A DNA stretch of 64,000 bases from positions 744,501 to 808,500 of the forward strand of contig NZ_LT906451.1 in NCBI RefSeq assembly GCF_900187355.1. The letters are read 5' to 3'. Origin of the DNA: Legionella lansingensis (lineage in GTDB: Bacteria > Pseudomonadota > Gammaproteobacteria > Legionellales > Legionellaceae). Each line of letters opens with the position of its first letter. The stretch's first letter is position 1. The notes beneath the pieces are model-generated. The model worked only from the letters and a program-made list of their open reading frames with translations, had not been told where the DNA came from and did not search any database. Of this stretch, positions 8,283 through 17,920 are shown piece after piece. Both the position numbers and the translations under genes were made by a program.

Positions 8283-9319
8283 CTAGTCCTATTCTCTTCA
8301 TTAATGTTGTCGATTAATAAGTTACCATCGTCTTTCAATACAGGCTGTCTATCATTCATTAATGCTGATGGCGCATCCTTATCAGATGATGATTTAACTC
8401 CTAACCCATCTATTAAGCTAGGTGGATAGCTAGGAGGGAGAGCTTCTGTAGAAGGATTATGCTCAGCAACATCTTGCTGTGGTGCACAAAAGATATAACC
8501 AAGAAGGGCTTTTAATCTTTTTGCAAGTGTTTGCAAGCCAGCAATTAGCGTTGCAGCAAAGAGTTCTATTTTTCCAAAAGACAAACCAGTTGTGGGATTG
8601 GATAATATTTTATCTTTTTCTGTTCCTTCAACAAAAAGCCATGACAAACGATTATCCTCTCCCCACGTACTTGCGGCTTTTGAAAGCAAGTGTTGGCATG
8701 CTCGATTTAAAGCTGCAATATCTTTATCTTTTTGATAATTCTCACAAGCTAAGGTAAAAGAATGATCTAAGTCTTGAGCGGCTTCCTTACAAATGTTACC
8801 CAAAATCTCTCTAAGCAAATAATATTTTAGAAGAGGAGCAGCTAGGCGAGGCAATTCATTTTCTAAAAAACATTTTTTATCTCGCTGAGCATCCACTCCT
8901 CCCAGCTTCATATAATTTGATTCAATTATTCCAAGGCCTTCATTATTAGCAGCCTGACCAAGCTTTTTTACTCCAGCAGCGAATACGATAGCGCTGCATT
9001 TTAGAACAAAAGAGGTGGGCATTTTTTTAATTTGTTCTTCAGTAAAGCCTATGGATTTTACATGGCAAAGTATACGAGTCCACTCTTTAATGATTGGATT
9101 TTCCGCAGGAGAAATCTCTGAATTATCAATATTTTTGAGAATTTCCTCGAGATTTTCAGGCGACGTATATGGAGCTGATAAAATATCTCGCGTTTTAAAA
9201 GCGGAAAACATCTCCTCTGAAGTAGAGTTGATTTCAAGAATATTTCCTATAAAAATATTACGCCAAGATTTTTTTTCCTCCGTGAAGAAAACTGGCGGTT
9301 TAGAAGAAAAAGGCCACAT
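8267..9319 (-). CDS. Unknown protein between two IS copies, candidate effector
   Basis: A 350-residue protein with no recognised family. The start is set at ATG 9319 (MWPFSSKPPVFF) because TAGGTTAAAA precedes it; a longer reading to 9358 lacks such a site. The body is mostly helical. A hydrophobic stretch around residues 275-300 (FAATLIAGLQTLAKRL then ALLGYIF) may contact membrane, and the tail is Pro/Ser/Asp-rich. The last four codons and the stop (LLPQ*) come from the right end of IS copy 1, so the original C-terminus may have been cut off or replaced. Its bracketing by directly repeated ISs suggests mobile cargo; effector function is a guess from size and context. Confidence 0.6.
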   Translation of the reverse strand: MWPFSSKPPVFFTEEKKSWRNIFIGNILEINSTSEEMFSAFKTRDILSAPYTSPENLEEILKNIDNSEISPAENPIIKEWTRILCHVKSIGFTEEQIKKMPTSFVLKCSAIVFAAGVKKLGQAANNEGLGIIESNYMKLGGVDAQRDKKCFLENELPRLAAPLLKYYLLREILGNICKEAAQDLDHSFTLACENYQKDKDIAALNRACQHLLSKAASTWGEDNRLSWLFVEGTEKDKILSNPTTGLSFGKIELFAATLIAGLQTLAKRLKALLGYIFCAPQQDVAEHNPSTEALPPSYPPSLIDGLGVKSSSDKDAPSALMNDRQPVLKDDGNLLIDNINEENRTSLLPQ

Positions 9320-9404
9320 TTTTAACCTACAAGTACAAAAAATATAAATTTTAAACAATTAACCTTAAAGATTTATTAACTCTGAAGAGATGTCTTGAAT
9401 AACG

Positions 9405-10979
9405 AATTGCCTCAAATTATCTGTTGCCGAAGAATGACGTAAATAAGTCCATAAATTGCTTCGTTGCCTCAATATGGCTGTTGCCGAGCGAGAGGAACAG
9501 AAATGGGGCAAGTGAATATGGATTTGTATCTAAAAATACAGCGTATCCGCTATCAACGAGGCAATAGAGCGTTAAAAAAACGCATTCTGGATGAATTTTG
9601 CGAGACGCATCATTATCATCGCAAAGCAGCAGCTCGTTTATTAAGACAGTTACCCATTTCTGATAAAAGTCCGAAGAAAGTTGGAAAAAAGAAGACCTAT
9701 GACCCATCCATATTGCTGGAGCCTTTAAAAAAGATATGGCTTGGCACGGATCAGATGTGTGGTAAACGATTAAAGAGAGCTCTTCCCTTATGGTTACCTC
9801 ATTATCAAAATCATTATGAGCCTTTAGCGGCGGAGATATCCTCTCAACTGCTAACCATGAGCGCTGCTACAATTGATCGCTTACTCAAGCCTGTTAAAAC
9901 TCGCTATGGAAAAGGCTTAAGTGGAACAAAGCCTGGAAGTATTCTCAGGAATCAAATTCCAGTCAATACGAATCAGTGGAATACTAACGAAGTGGGTTTT
10001 ATGGAGGCCGACAGCGTTGCGCATTGTGGAGCATCACTAGCCGGTGATTTTGTTTGGTCTATTACGCTGACGGATATTTTCAGTGGCTGGACAGAAATGC
10101 GGGCCACTTGGAATAAAGGAGCTCACGGTGTCTTGGGGGGTATTCAAGACATAGAAAAAAATTTACCTTTTGAAATCAAAGGGTTTGATTGTGATAACGG
10201 CTCAGAGTTTCTCAATTGGCATCTCATTCATTATTTTACTGAGCGGGACCCACAAAAAGCGGTTCAATTTACTCGCTCTCGTCCTTATAAAAAAGACGAT
10301 AATGCACATGTTGAACAAAAGAACTGGACTCATGTGCGTCAACTGTTTGGTTATCATCGTTTTGGTAATCCAAAGCTCGTTGAGCTTATGAATGACTTAT
10401 ATTCTAACGAAGTCTCCTTGTTATTTAATTTTTTCTATCCTTGCATTAAGCTCATTGACAAAGTACGAATTCAATCCCGTGTAATCAAAAAATATGATCA
10501 ACCCCAAACGCCCTATCAGCGACTGATGACGTCGAATGGTCTTACTCTCGCTCAGAAAACAAAATTACAAGAGACCTTTAATACACTCGACCCGTTTGAC
10601 TTGCAAAAAAAGATTCAAAAAAAGCTAAAATTAATATTTAGATTAGTGAATATTCAACATGTAAAACAAAGAAAGGCTCTTTAATGAAAGTCTTATTCAA
10701 TATTGTAAAAAGACAGGAACATAAAGCCTGTGGATATGATGGACGAGTCCTTCGGACCAGCCTGTGCCCTATGGGACGTGTGGACAAAACCATGAATAAC
10801 AAAAAGACGTTATTCACAGTTATTGCCCACACTCACAGGCTTCTCGCCCACACACCCACCAGGCTCAATAGCAATTATTTTTTAATCGCAACAAAACCTC
10901 TCAAAAGCAACACCTATTCTGAGGCAACGACTCAGTATATTTTTTGTCCTTCGGCAACAGGTTCTATTGAGGCAACAGG
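9405..10979 (+). mobile_element. Insertion sequence with integrase-type transposase, copy 2
   Basis: About 1573 bp, the intact sister of the copy at 6709. The left end GAATTGCCTCAAATT and right end TGAGGCAACAGG are shared. The left end has TTGCCTCA at 9407 and again near 9467; the right end has GAGGCAAC near 10921 and 10969, so transposase probably binds two sites per end. Both copies point the same way, giving a composite-transposon layout with one unknown gene between them. Confidence 0.86.
9503..10684 (+). CDS. IS transposase, integrase-core (rve) type, intact
   Basis: A 393-residue transposase starting MGQVNMDLYLKIQRIRY, with GAGAGGA six bases upstream of the ATG. The N-terminal third is a helix-turn-helix-like basic region (KKRILDEFCETHHYHRKAAARLLR). 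The DDE core is visible: first Asp in FMEADSVAHCG (about residue 169), second in FDCDNGSEFLN (about 229), and Glu in DDNAHVEQKNW (about 268). The basic C-terminal segment (KKIQKKLKLIFRL) may help DNA binding. This copy could supply transposase in trans for copy 1, whose own gene is frameshifted. The exact IS family is uncertain; the catalytic core looks ISNCY/IS481-like. Confidence 0.9.
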   Translation: MGQVNMDLYLKIQRIRYQRGNRALKKRILDEFCETHHYHRKAAARLLRQLPISDKSPKKVGKKKTYDPSILLEPLKKIWLGTDQMCGKRLKRALPLWLPHYQNHYEPLAAEISSQLLTMSAATIDRLLKPVKTRYGKGLSGTKPGSILRNQIPVNTNQWNTNEVGFMEADSVAHCGASLAGDFVWSITLTDIFSGWTEMRATWNKGAHGVLGGIQDIEKNLPFEIKGFDCDNGSEFLNWHLIHYFTERDPQKAVQFTRSRPYKKDDNAHVEQKNWTHVRQLFGYHRFGNPKLVELMNDLYSNEVSLLFNFFYPCIKLIDKVRIQSRVIKKYDQPQTPYQRLMTSNGLTLAQKTKLQETFNTLDPFDLQKKIQKKLKLIFRLVNIQHVKQRKAL

Positions 10980-11049
10980 ATAGTCCCAGAGTAAACGCAT
11001 CTAATTTTGACAATATCCACAGGGTATTGCAGTTTGGGTTATTTAAAAT

Positions 11050-12357
11050 TTAAATCACTTCCCCGTATAGATCATAATCATCACTGTCCGTGATGGTGAC
11101 TTCGACTAAACTGCCTACATTTAGTTCTTTATTAGAGGACAAATAGACCAGACCATCGATCTCTGGTGCGTCGCTTTTACTACGAGCAATAATATTCTCC
11201 TCATTGACCTCGTCGATTAGTACCGTTTGCTTCGAACCAATTTTACGTGCGAGCTTATTGCGGCTGATTTCTGCCTGTAGCTCCATGAAACGGTGATAGC
11301 GCTCTTCTTTCACGTCCTCAGAGATTGGGTTGGGTAATTCATTTGCTTTTGCGCCATCGACGGGAGAATATTGGAAGCATCCTACGCGATCAAGCTGTGC
11401 TGTATGCAAGAATGCGAGCAATTCTTCAAATTCCTCTTCAGTTTCCCCAGGGAAACCAACAATAAAAGTAGAGCGCAAGGTAATATCGGGGCAAATCTCT
11501 CGCCATTGAGCAATTCTACTGAGCGTATTCTCACTGCTTGCAGGTCGTTTCATGGCTTTTAAAATGCGAGAATTGGCGTGTTGCAAGGGGATATCCAAAT
11601 AAGGCAAGATCAAACCATCGCGCATTAAAGGAATAATCTCATCCACATGGGGATAAGGATAAACATAATGTAAGCGAACCCATATTCCCAATTCACCTAA
11701 CGCTGCACACAAGTCATAGAATTTGGTGTTAATCGTCTTGCCTTTCCACTCTACTGGCTGAAATTTAGTATCCACTCCGTAGGCACTTGTATCCTGAGAG
11801 ATCACCAATAATTCCTGTACCCCTGCATCTTTAAGGCGCTTGGCTTCCGACAGGACTTGTGTCAGAGAATAACTCTGTAGTTTCCCACGCATCGTGGGAA
11901 TAATGCAGAATGTGCATTTTTGATTACAGCCCTCAGAAATTTTCAAATAAGCATAGTGTCTGGGGGTAAGTTTAATGCCTTGCGGCGGAATCAGCTGTGT
12001 GAATGGGTCAGCAGGGGGCGGAAGATGTCTATGGACGGCGCGGACAACCTCTTCATACGCATGGGCTCCACTAATATGCAGCACATCAGGGCAAGCCTCA
12101 CGAATCATTTCTGCTTTGGCACCTAGGCAACCAGTTACGATGACTCGGCCGTTTTCTGCCATTGCTTCCTTAATCGTATCCAATGATTCGGTGATAGCAG
12201 CATCAATAAAGCCACAGGTGTTTACTACAACAACACCAGCATCTTGATAACTGGAAACTAAATCGTAGCCTTGAGCGCGCAATTGGGTAATGATTCGCTC
12301 GGAATCAACCAGCGCCTTGGGGCAGCCTAAACTGACAAAGCCCACCTTGTGATTCAT
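11050..12357 (-). CDS. rimO: Ribosomal protein S12 methylthiotransferase
   Basis: Radical-SAM enzyme of 435 residues that adds a methylthio group to the conserved Asp of ribosomal protein S12. The N-terminal UPF0004 domain carries Cys12, Cys48 and Cys77 for one 4Fe-4S cluster. The radical-SAM triad is CNQKCTFC (Cys144, Cys148, Cys151) for the second. The C-terminal TRAM domain ends [20 protein letters not shown], and DYDLYG is typical of RimO rather than MiaB. Length is normal. It is transcribed away from IS copy 2, with dsbD upstream on the same strand. Confidence 0.96.
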   Translation of the reverse strand: MNHKVGFVSLGCPKALVDSERIITQLRAQGYDLVSSYQDAGVVVVNTCGFIDAAITESLDTIKEAMAENGRVIVTGCLGAKAEMIREACPDVLHISGAHAYEEVVRAVHRHLPPPADPFTQLIPPQGIKLTPRHYAYLKISEGCNQKCTFCIIPTMRGKLQSYSLTQVLSEAKRLKDAGVQELLVISQDTSAYGVDTKFQPVEWKGKTINTKFYDLCAALGELGIWVRLHYVYPYPHVDEIIPLMRDGLILPYLDIPLQHANSRILKAMKRPASSENTLSRIAQWREICPDITLRSTFIVGFPGETEEEFEELLAFLHTAQLDRVGCFQYSPVDGAKANELPNPISEDVKEERYHRFMELQAEISRNKLARKIGSKQTVLIDEVNEENIIARSKSDAPEIDGLVYLSSNKELNVGSLVEVTITDSDDYDLYGEVI

Positions 12358-12425
12358 AATTCTCGATCTGTAAAAAAAGTGGGCGAATTATAACGCTTCT
12401 ACAGGGAATTAGTCTAGGGACGTTC

Positions 12426-14192
12426 CTAATCTAAAGCAGTAACTCTAGTGAGTTGTTCTAAGAACTTGCTTGCCGATGTTTCACCCACCACCCTCAGCTT
12501 GCTTTCTTCTTTACCTTGCTTGTTGAAAAACAAAAACGTCGGAGGCGCAACAACCCCATACGCCTTGAGGAGAGCTTTGTCCTGAGCATTGTTTGCAGTA
12601 ATATCTACCTTTAATACCACAAAATTCCTTAATGCTGCTTCCACTCTAGCATCTTTAAACGTTGTTGCTTCCATAGTTTGACAAGAAGCACACCAGTCAG
12701 CGTAAAAATCTAACATCACGGGTTTGCCTTTTGCTTTAGAAATTGCCTGTTGTACTTCATCAATCGATTTAACGGTTTCTATTGTAAAACCTGGGGCTGC
12801 TGCATTTGCTGTAGCTTGGAATCCTGCTAATGGTTGTAAGGGGTTATGGCTCCCCATGCTTGCTCCAACCAAGATGAGTAAACCATATACCAGGCTCATG
12901 ATGCCCAATCCTTGTCGTAATTTGGCATGGTTGGAAGAGGCTATCGTTAGTGCACCGCAATAGATTCCAGTAAAAATGAGCAAACTTGCCCATAAAATCA
13001 TTACAATAGTACTAGGTAGGATACGGTCAAGAAGATAAATGGCCACACCTAACAATAAAACGCCAAAAAATGCTTTAACAGTATTCATCCATGTGCCTGC
13101 TTTCGGCAGCCATTTTCCAGCTGATGCTCCAATGAGCAATAGCGGAGTCCCCATGCCTAATCCTAAGAAAAATAAAGTCAGGGTCCCAAACAAGATGTTA
13201 CCACTATGCGCGATGTAACCTAATGCGCCGATCAAAGGAGCAGTAACACAGGGGGATAAAATAAGCGTTGATAATGATCCCATAACTGCCGCTCCAACAT
13301 AGTGACCACTACCTTGTCGACGGCTGATGTTGGCTAATTTCGCCTGCCAGGAAACGGGTAGGCGTAAATCGTAGCAACCAAACATGGACAGTGCTAGTAG
13401 AACGAATATCAGACTAAACGTGACAATTATCCAAGGCGATTGCATGATCACCTGTAAGTTACTCCCCAAAGAAGCTACAAGAGCACCTACCAAAGCATAG
13501 GTCACAGACATACTTAATACATAACTTAAGGAAAGGAAGAATGCCTTGCGTGTAGAAAGGTCTTTTCCGTGTCCGACAATTATCCCTGAAAGAACAGGGA
13601 CCATTGGCAATACACAGGGTGTAAAAGCCAAAAGTAAACCAAAACCAAAGAAAGTTAAAACTACCATGATCCAATGTTCTTTGCTAAAGACAGCTTCAAT
13701 ATCATCTGTTTCTTGTGATGATGTACTTGCAACTGTGACAGGAGTTTCTTCCATACTGACACTGGTTAATGCTAGATCATTACCAATGGCTAGCTTAATT
13801 TGTCGAGTTTCAGGGGGATAACAAAAGCCATCATCAGCACATCCCTGGAAGTGTACATCAAGCAGCGTTTCCCCAGGTTGTTCACCCAAAATGGGTACTG
13901 GAAGTGACAATTCATTGCGATAGATAGGATAAGTCCGTCCTTGTTTATCGATTTTCATCAGGGTTTGAGGAAAACGTATTGTTCCCAAGTGAACATTGCT
14001 ATTAGAGGGCACATCTATCTTGATGCGGTCACTATAAAGGAAATAGCCAGGCTTAACTTGCCAATGAATAGACAACGTATTAGGATCTATCTGCGTTGCA
14101 TTTACTTTGAATACTTCTGCAGCAGGTAGAGGACTTGCGTAGTTAACTAAAGAAGTCAAGCAAAGTAATGAAAGTAAAACCCATTTTTTCAT
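12426..14192 (-). CDS. dsbD: Thiol:disulfide interchange protein DsbD
   Basis: Inner-membrane reductase of 588 residues that moves electrons from cytoplasmic thioredoxin to periplasmic partners such as DsbC and cytochrome c maturation proteins. There is an N-terminal signal peptide (MKKWVLLSLLCLTSLVNYAS). The periplasmic alpha domain has Cys118/Cys124 (GCADDGFCYPP). A central eight-helix beta domain has Cys193 (TPCVLPMVP) and Cys315 (LSPCVTAPL). The C-terminal thioredoxin-like gamma domain has the CASC active site (Cys501/Cys504). All six catalytic cysteines are present, so the protein should be functional. Confidence 0.96.
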   Translation of the reverse strand: MKKWVLLSLLCLTSLVNYASPLPAAEVFKVNATQIDPNTLSIHWQVKPGYFLYSDRIKIDVPSNSNVHLGTIRFPQTLMKIDKQGRTYPIYRNELSLPVPILGEQPGETLLDVHFQGCADDGFCYPPETRQIKLAIGNDLALTSVSMEETPVTVASTSSQETDDIEAVFSKEHWIMVVLTFFGFGLLLAFTPCVLPMVPVLSGIIVGHGKDLSTRKAFFLSLSYVLSMSVTYALVGALVASLGSNLQVIMQSPWIIVTFSLIFVLLALSMFGCYDLRLPVSWQAKLANISRRQGSGHYVGAAVMGSLSTLILSPCVTAPLIGALGYIAHSGNILFGTLTLFFLGLGMGTPLLLIGASAGKWLPKAGTWMNTVKAFFGVLLLGVAIYLLDRILPSTIVMILWASLLIFTGIYCGALTIASSNHAKLRQGLGIMSLVYGLLILVGASMGSHNPLQPLAGFQATANAAAPGFTIETVKSIDEVQQAISKAKGKPVMLDFYADWCASCQTMEATTFKDARVEAALRNFVVLKVDITANNAQDKALLKAYGVVAPPTFLFFNKQGKEESKLRVVGETSASKFLEQLTRVTALD

Positions 14193-14272
14193 CTATCGTT
14201 TCAACTCAATCAAATTGCAGACCATTGTAATAGTAGTATTAAAAAAAAACCAAAAATTTTTTTAAATTACCC

Positions 14273-14300
14273 CTTGAAAGCTATTTAATTGTCCCCATAT
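14273..14300 (+). promoter_or_regulatory. Sigma-32 heat-shock promoter of groESL
   Basis: CTTGAAA at 14273-14279 and CCCCATAT at 14293-14300 are separated by 13 bp. Both boxes match the sigma-32 consensus (CTTGAAA, CCCCATnT) with spacing inside the usual range. The promoter lies about 124 bp upstream of the groES start. No CIRCE operator was seen, so heat control is probably by RpoH alone. Confidence 0.93.
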
Positions 14301-14423
14301 GGGCTGACATCAGCGATGTACAATGATTCGTTACATAGAAGTACTCACATTGTATAACGCTAAAAAACAGAGCCTTATTCTGAAAATTATAGGTGATAAC
14401 CAAAAAACCAGGAGAAAACAAGT

Positions 14424-14714
14424 ATGAAAATTCGTCCTTTACACGATCGTGTTGTTGTTCGTCGTCTGGAAGAAGAACGCACCACAGCGGGTGGTATTGT
14501 CATTCCCGACAGCGCTACTGAAAAACCCATGCGCGGAGAAATCATCGCTGTTGGTGCTGGTAAAATCCTAGACAATGGCGACGTTCGTGCCTTGGCCGTA
14601 AAAGTTGGAGACATTGTTCTGTTTGGCAAATACTCAGGTACCGAAGTTAAGGTGGCAGGGCAAGAGCTGGTTGTGATGCGTGAAGACGACATCATGGGCG
14701 TGATTGAGAAGTAA
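14424..14714 (+). CDS. groES: Co-chaperonin GroES (HtpA in Legionella nomenclature)
   Basis: A 96-residue Hsp10 that forms the heptameric lid of the GroEL folding chamber. The protein begins [14 protein letters not shown], carries the mobile loop [16 protein letters not shown] (about residues 16-31), and ends [10 protein letters not shown], all typical. CCAGGAG lies ahead of the ATG. The gene is first in a two-gene heat-shock operon, 33 bp before groEL, driven by the sigma-32 promoter at 14273. Confidence 0.98.
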   Translation: MKIRPLHDRVVVRRLEEERTTAGGIVIPDSATEKPMRGEIIAVGAGKILDNGDVRALAVKVGDIVLFGKYSGTEVKVAGQELVVMREDDIMGVIEK

Positions 14715-14747
14715 TCTAACATAAGATTTTTAAAGGAGATTATTATA

Positions 14748-16391
14748 ATGGCTAAAGAAGTACGTTCTGGTGATGATGCACGTCAACAAATGATTGCTGG
14801 TGTTAATATCCTGGCAAATGCTGTGCGAGTCACGATGGGTCCTCGTGGACGCAATGTTGTGCTAGAGAAGTCTTTTGGTGCTCCCACTGTAACGAAAGAC
14901 GGTGTGTCTGTAGCGAAAGAAATTGAACTTGAAGACCGTTTCCAAAATATGGGCGCACAAATGGTCAAAGAAGTGGCTTCTAAAACGTCCGATGCGGCTG
15001 GTGATGGTACTACGACTGCAACTGTTTTAGCACGCGCTATTATGGTGGAAGGCAATAAGGCTGTTGCTGCTGGTATGAATCCAATGGATCTGAAGCGTGG
15101 TATTGATAAAGCTGTTACTGTGGTAACCAAGCAATTACAAGCGATGTCTAAGCCTTGCAAAGATGGCAAATCAATTGCGCAAGTTGGAACCATTTCCGCT
15201 AATGCTGATCAATCCATCGGTGATATTATTGCTGAAGCAATGGAAAAAGTAGGTAAAGAAGGTGTAATTACCGTTGAAGACGGGAATAGCTTGGAGAATG
15301 AATTATCTGTGGTTGAAGGTATGCAGTTTGATCGTGGCTATATTTCTCCTTACTTCATCAACAATCAGCAAAATATGAGTGCTGAGCTTGAGCATCCTTT
15401 CATTCTTTTGGTTGACAAAAAGATTGCTAACATCCGCGATATGCTTTCTGTCTTAGAAGCTGTAGCTAAATCTGGTCGTCCTTTATTGATCGTCGCTGAA
15501 GATGTTGAAGGCGAAGCCTTAGCAACCTTGGTTGTTAACAACATGCGCGGTATCGTGAAAGTTTGTGCAGTGAAAGCTCCTGGCTTTGGTGATCGTCGTA
15601 AAGCGATGTTACAAGACATTGCTATTCTCACTAACGGTCAAGTGATCTCTGAGGAAATAGGTAAGAGCCTAGAAGGTGCTTCAATAGACGATTTAGGTAC
15701 TGCAAAACGCGTCGTAGTGACGAAAGAAAATACCACCATCATTGATGGAGAAGGCAAAGCATCTGAAATCAATGCACGCATCACTCAAATCCGTGCACAA
15801 ATGGAAGAGACTACTTCTGATTATGATCGTGAAAAATTACAAGAGCGCGTAGCTAAATTAGCTGGTGGTGTTGCGGTCATTAAAGTGGGTGCAGCTACCG
15901 AAGTTGAAATGAAAGAGAAGAAAGCGCGTGTCGAAGATGCTCTGCATGCAACTCGTGCTGCTGTTGAAGAAGGTATCGTAGCAGGTGGTGGTGTTGCCCT
16001 GATCCGTGCTCAAAAAGCATTAGATGGCTTAAAAGGTGATAATGCTGATCAAGATATGGGTATTAACATTCTACGTCGTGCTATTGAATCACCTCTACGC
16101 CAAATCGTTGCCAATGCTGGCTATGAGTCTTCTGTAATCGTTAACAAAGTTGCTGAGAACAAAGATAATTTTGGTTTCAACGCAGCTACTGGCGAATACG
16201 GTGATATGGTTGAGATGGGTATTCTCGACCCAACAAAAGTAACTCGTACCGCACTGCAAAATGCAGCTTCTGTCGCAAGCCTTATGCTTACAACGGAATG
16301 CATGATTGCTGATCTTCCTAAGAAAGAGGAGGCTTCCGGTGCTGGAGATATGGGCGGCATGGGCGGCATGGGTGGCATGGGCATGATGTAA
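14748..16391 (+). CDS. groEL: Chaperonin GroEL (HtpB in Legionella nomenclature)
   Basis: A 547-residue Hsp60 that assembles as two heptameric rings and folds proteins using ATP. Conserved features include the ATP-binding segment [13 protein letters not shown] with [11 protein letters not shown] (residues about 86-96), [23 protein letters not shown], and the flexible tail [19 protein letters not shown] precedes the ATG. In Legionella the orthologue (HtpB) is also surface-exposed and linked to host invasion; that role is literature knowledge and is not visible in the sequence. It is followed by a strong terminator. Confidence 0.99.
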   Translation: MAKEVRSGDDARQQMIAGVNILANAVRVTMGPRGRNVVLEKSFGAPTVTKDGVSVAKEIELEDRFQNMGAQMVKEVASKTSDAAGDGTTTATVLARAIMVEGNKAVAAGMNPMDLKRGIDKAVTVVTKQLQAMSKPCKDGKSIAQVGTISANADQSIGDIIAEAMEKVGKEGVITVEDGNSLENELSVVEGMQFDRGYISPYFINNQQNMSAELEHPFILLVDKKIANIRDMLSVLEAVAKSGRPLLIVAEDVEGEALATLVVNNMRGIVKVCAVKAPGFGDRRKAMLQDIAILTNGQVISEEIGKSLEGASIDDLGTAKRVVVTKENTTIIDGEGKASEINARITQIRAQMEETTSDYDREKLQERVAKLAGGVAVIKVGAATEVEMKEKKARVEDALHATRAAVEEGIVAGGGVALIRAQKALDGLKGDNADQDMGINILRRAIESPLRQIVANAGYESSVIVNKVAENKDNFGFNAATGEYGDMVEMGILDPTKVTRTALQNAASVASLMLTTECMIADLPKKEEASGAGDMGGMGGMGGMGMM

Positions 16392-16413
16392 GCCGCTACT
16401 CTCCGTAGCCTTT

Positions 16414-16440
16414 AAAAAACCCGCCTTGTGCGGGTTTTTT
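16414..16440 (+). terminator. Rho-independent terminator after groEL
   Basis: The stem CCCGC/GCGGG (16420-16424 and 16430-16434) is extended by A6/T6 flanks, with a 5-base loop and a run of T. It begins 23 bases after the groEL stop, a standard intrinsic terminator for the groESL transcript. Confidence 0.93.
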
Positions 16441-16555
16441 TATGCCCAAATTAGAGACGTTCCCTAAGAGATGGCAAAGTTAGTCTAAACTAATAACGAG
16501 AGCAAAACACTGACTGATGTTATAAGCGTAATCCCTTATAACAGGAGTGTTAATT

Positions 16556-16894
16556 ATGGTAAGCCAAAGAAGTATTGTAAAAGCCAGCGAAGTGACGGGT
16601 GTTTGTGTTAAAAACATGGCTGGCAAGAATCTTGGCACGATTCATGAAGTAGTTATCGATAAAGCTTACGGCAAAGTCAACTATGTCGTTTTGGAATTTG
16701 GCGGTATTTTAGGCTTTGGGAATAAATATTTTGCTCTTCCTTGGCATCTATTTAAATATGACAAAATAGCGGATTGTTTCATTATTGATATTGATAAAGA
16801 AAGGTTAATCAATGCTCCAGGATTTGATAAGGATCATTGGCCTGATTTTGCGGCACCAGAGTTTGCCACCAAGATCCATAAATATTACGAGTAG
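16556..16894 (+). CDS. PRC-barrel domain protein
   Basis: A 112-residue protein made almost entirely of one PRC-barrel domain, a small beta-barrel used in RNA-processing and photosynthetic proteins and in many stress-linked bacterial proteins. The core GKNLGTIHEVVIDKAYGKVNYVVLEFGG followed by FALPWHLFKYD is characteristic. ATG 16556 is chosen because AGGAG lies eight bases ahead; an upstream GTG at 16547 would overlap that site. No signal peptide. It opens a same-strand run of four small genes that look like an envelope/stress cluster. Confidence 0.85.
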   Translation: MVSQRSIVKASEVTGVCVKNMAGKNLGTIHEVVIDKAYGKVNYVVLEFGGILGFGNKYFALPWHLFKYDKIADCFIIDIDKERLINAPGFDKDHWPDFAAPEFATKIHKYYE

Positions 16895-16920
16895 ACAACC
16901 ATGCAATATAAGGAAATATC

Positions 16921-17265
16921 ATGACGAAGAATACTCCAAAGTCCAATGGTCGAAAACACGCTCCTAATCTTGGAAAGAGTAGCCACTTATCTCATGATGT
17001 GAGTCCAACCGCGGATCCCACTTCTAAAGCAAATAGAAAAAGAACGAGAGCAGCTCAAAAGAACACTGTAAACGAGCACTACGAACAATTGACACAAAGC
17101 ACAAGCGAAATGTTTGAGGAAGCCAGAGCAAAATTAGGCGAAGCTAAGGAAACATTAAAAGAATACAGTAATGAACTGGCAGAAAATGTAAGGAAAAAGC
17201 CACTGATGTCCATTCTCATTGCTGGCAGTATTGGTTTTATTTTGTCATCACTATTTAGAAAGTGA
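16921..17265 (+). CDS. DUF883-like (YqjD/ElaB) membrane-anchored protein
   Basis: A 114-residue protein with a basic, low-complexity N-terminus, a central amphipathic helix (MFEEARAKLGEAKETLKEY) and a single C-terminal membrane segment (RKKPLMSILIAGSIGFILSSLF). That order matches YqjD/ElaB, inner-membrane proteins proposed to tether ribosomes in stationary phase. AAGGAAA precedes the ATG. It abuts the YqjE-like gene, the same arrangement as the yqjD-yqjE pair in enterobacteria. Family assignment is by pattern and the function is inferred. Confidence 0.8.
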   Translation: MTKNTPKSNGRKHAPNLGKSSHLSHDVSPTADPTSKANRKRTRAAQKNTVNEHYEQLTQSTSEMFEEARAKLGEAKETLKEYSNELAENVRKKPLMSILIAGSIGFILSSLFRK

Positions 17266-17270
17266 TTATT

Positions 17271-17657
17271 ATGGGCTTCATTGAGCATTTAGAGGGTCTT
17301 ATCGTTAGCAAGTATGCTGTAGCTAAGGGATTGTTTACCTTATTTAAGCTAGAAGCTAAACTTGCAGGATTAAATGTTGTTCCGTTTTTGATCATGTTGG
17401 GAGCATTTATTGCCCTTTGCTTTTCAGCTTGGTTAACGTTAATGATATTGTTAGGTTATCTCATCCTGCTTTTAGTAGGGCCTTTAATGGCTATGATCCT
17501 GATGTTGGTCTTGAATATCGTTGCTCTCATATTTGTGGTTAAAAGTTTGACTTCCTGTGTAAGACAGATGAGTTTTGAAAAAACAAGGGCCCTCTTAACG
17601 AAATATCAGTCAAAGGATGGTTATGAGCTCACGAAAAGAAATACAGAATTCCATTAG
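17271..17657 (+). CDS. YqjE/phage-holin-3_6-like membrane protein
   Basis: A 128-residue integral membrane protein. Two long hydrophobic hairpin segments occupy about residues 38-62 (FLIMLGAFIALCFSAWLTLMILL) and 64-95. The N-terminal amphipathic part (EHLEGLIVSKYAVAKGLFTLFKLEAKLAG) fits the YqjE family. I start it at ATG 17271; a GTG at 17262 would overlap the previous stop. It sits directly after the DUF883-like gene, and the next gene's start lies inside its 3' end, so the three are translationally linked. Confidence 0.75.
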   Translation: MGFIEHLEGLIVSKYAVAKGLFTLFKLEAKLAGLNVVPFLIMLGAFIALCFSAWLTLMILLGYLILLLVGPLMAMILMLVLNIVALIFVVKSLTSCVRQMSFEKTRALLTKYQSKDGYELTKRNTEFH

Positions 17658-17898
17658 CCGCTTAGAAACGAAAATTCAAATGGAGAAAGCTAGGTTGTCA
17701 GAACACAGACATTATTTTGACAGGCTTCTTAATAATAAGTATTTGTTGATTGCCTCCTTAGTACCAGTGTTTTTAGCTGGATGGCATGAAGCCAGGATAG
17801 TGAAACCGGGTAAGAGTAAATTTAAGCGTTTTGTCAGATTTATATTAATGACAACACTAGCACATGTACGCAATTCCAATCTTTTGAAATCTAAATGA
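17623..17898 (+). CDS. YqjK-like small protein with one membrane segment
   Basis: A 91-residue protein overlapping the previous gene by 35 bp. An N-terminal charged helix (SISRLETKIQMEKARLSEHRHYFDRLL) leads to a short hydrophobic stretch (YLLIASLVPVFLAGWHEARI) and a basic tail. The third place after YqjD-like and YqjE-like proteins suggests a YqjK-type partner, but similarity is weak. AAAGG lies six bases before the ATG at 17623; the in-frame ATG at 17617 is too close to that site. It ends the cluster and is followed by a palindromic repeat. Confidence 0.68.
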   Translation: MSSRKEIQNSISRLETKIQMEKARLSEHRHYFDRLLNNKYLLIASLVPVFLAGWHEARIVKPGKSKFKRFVRFILMTTLAHVRNSNLLKSK

Positions 17899-17920
17899 CA
17901 GAATAATAGCTTTCATTTTT

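Noticed and set aside
7987-8286. 99-residue frame after the IS transposase, identical at 10684-10983
   Set aside because: It runs through the IS right end including its terminal repeats, has no ribosome-binding site beyond a TAATGA overlap, and its composition looks like translated non-coding DNA.
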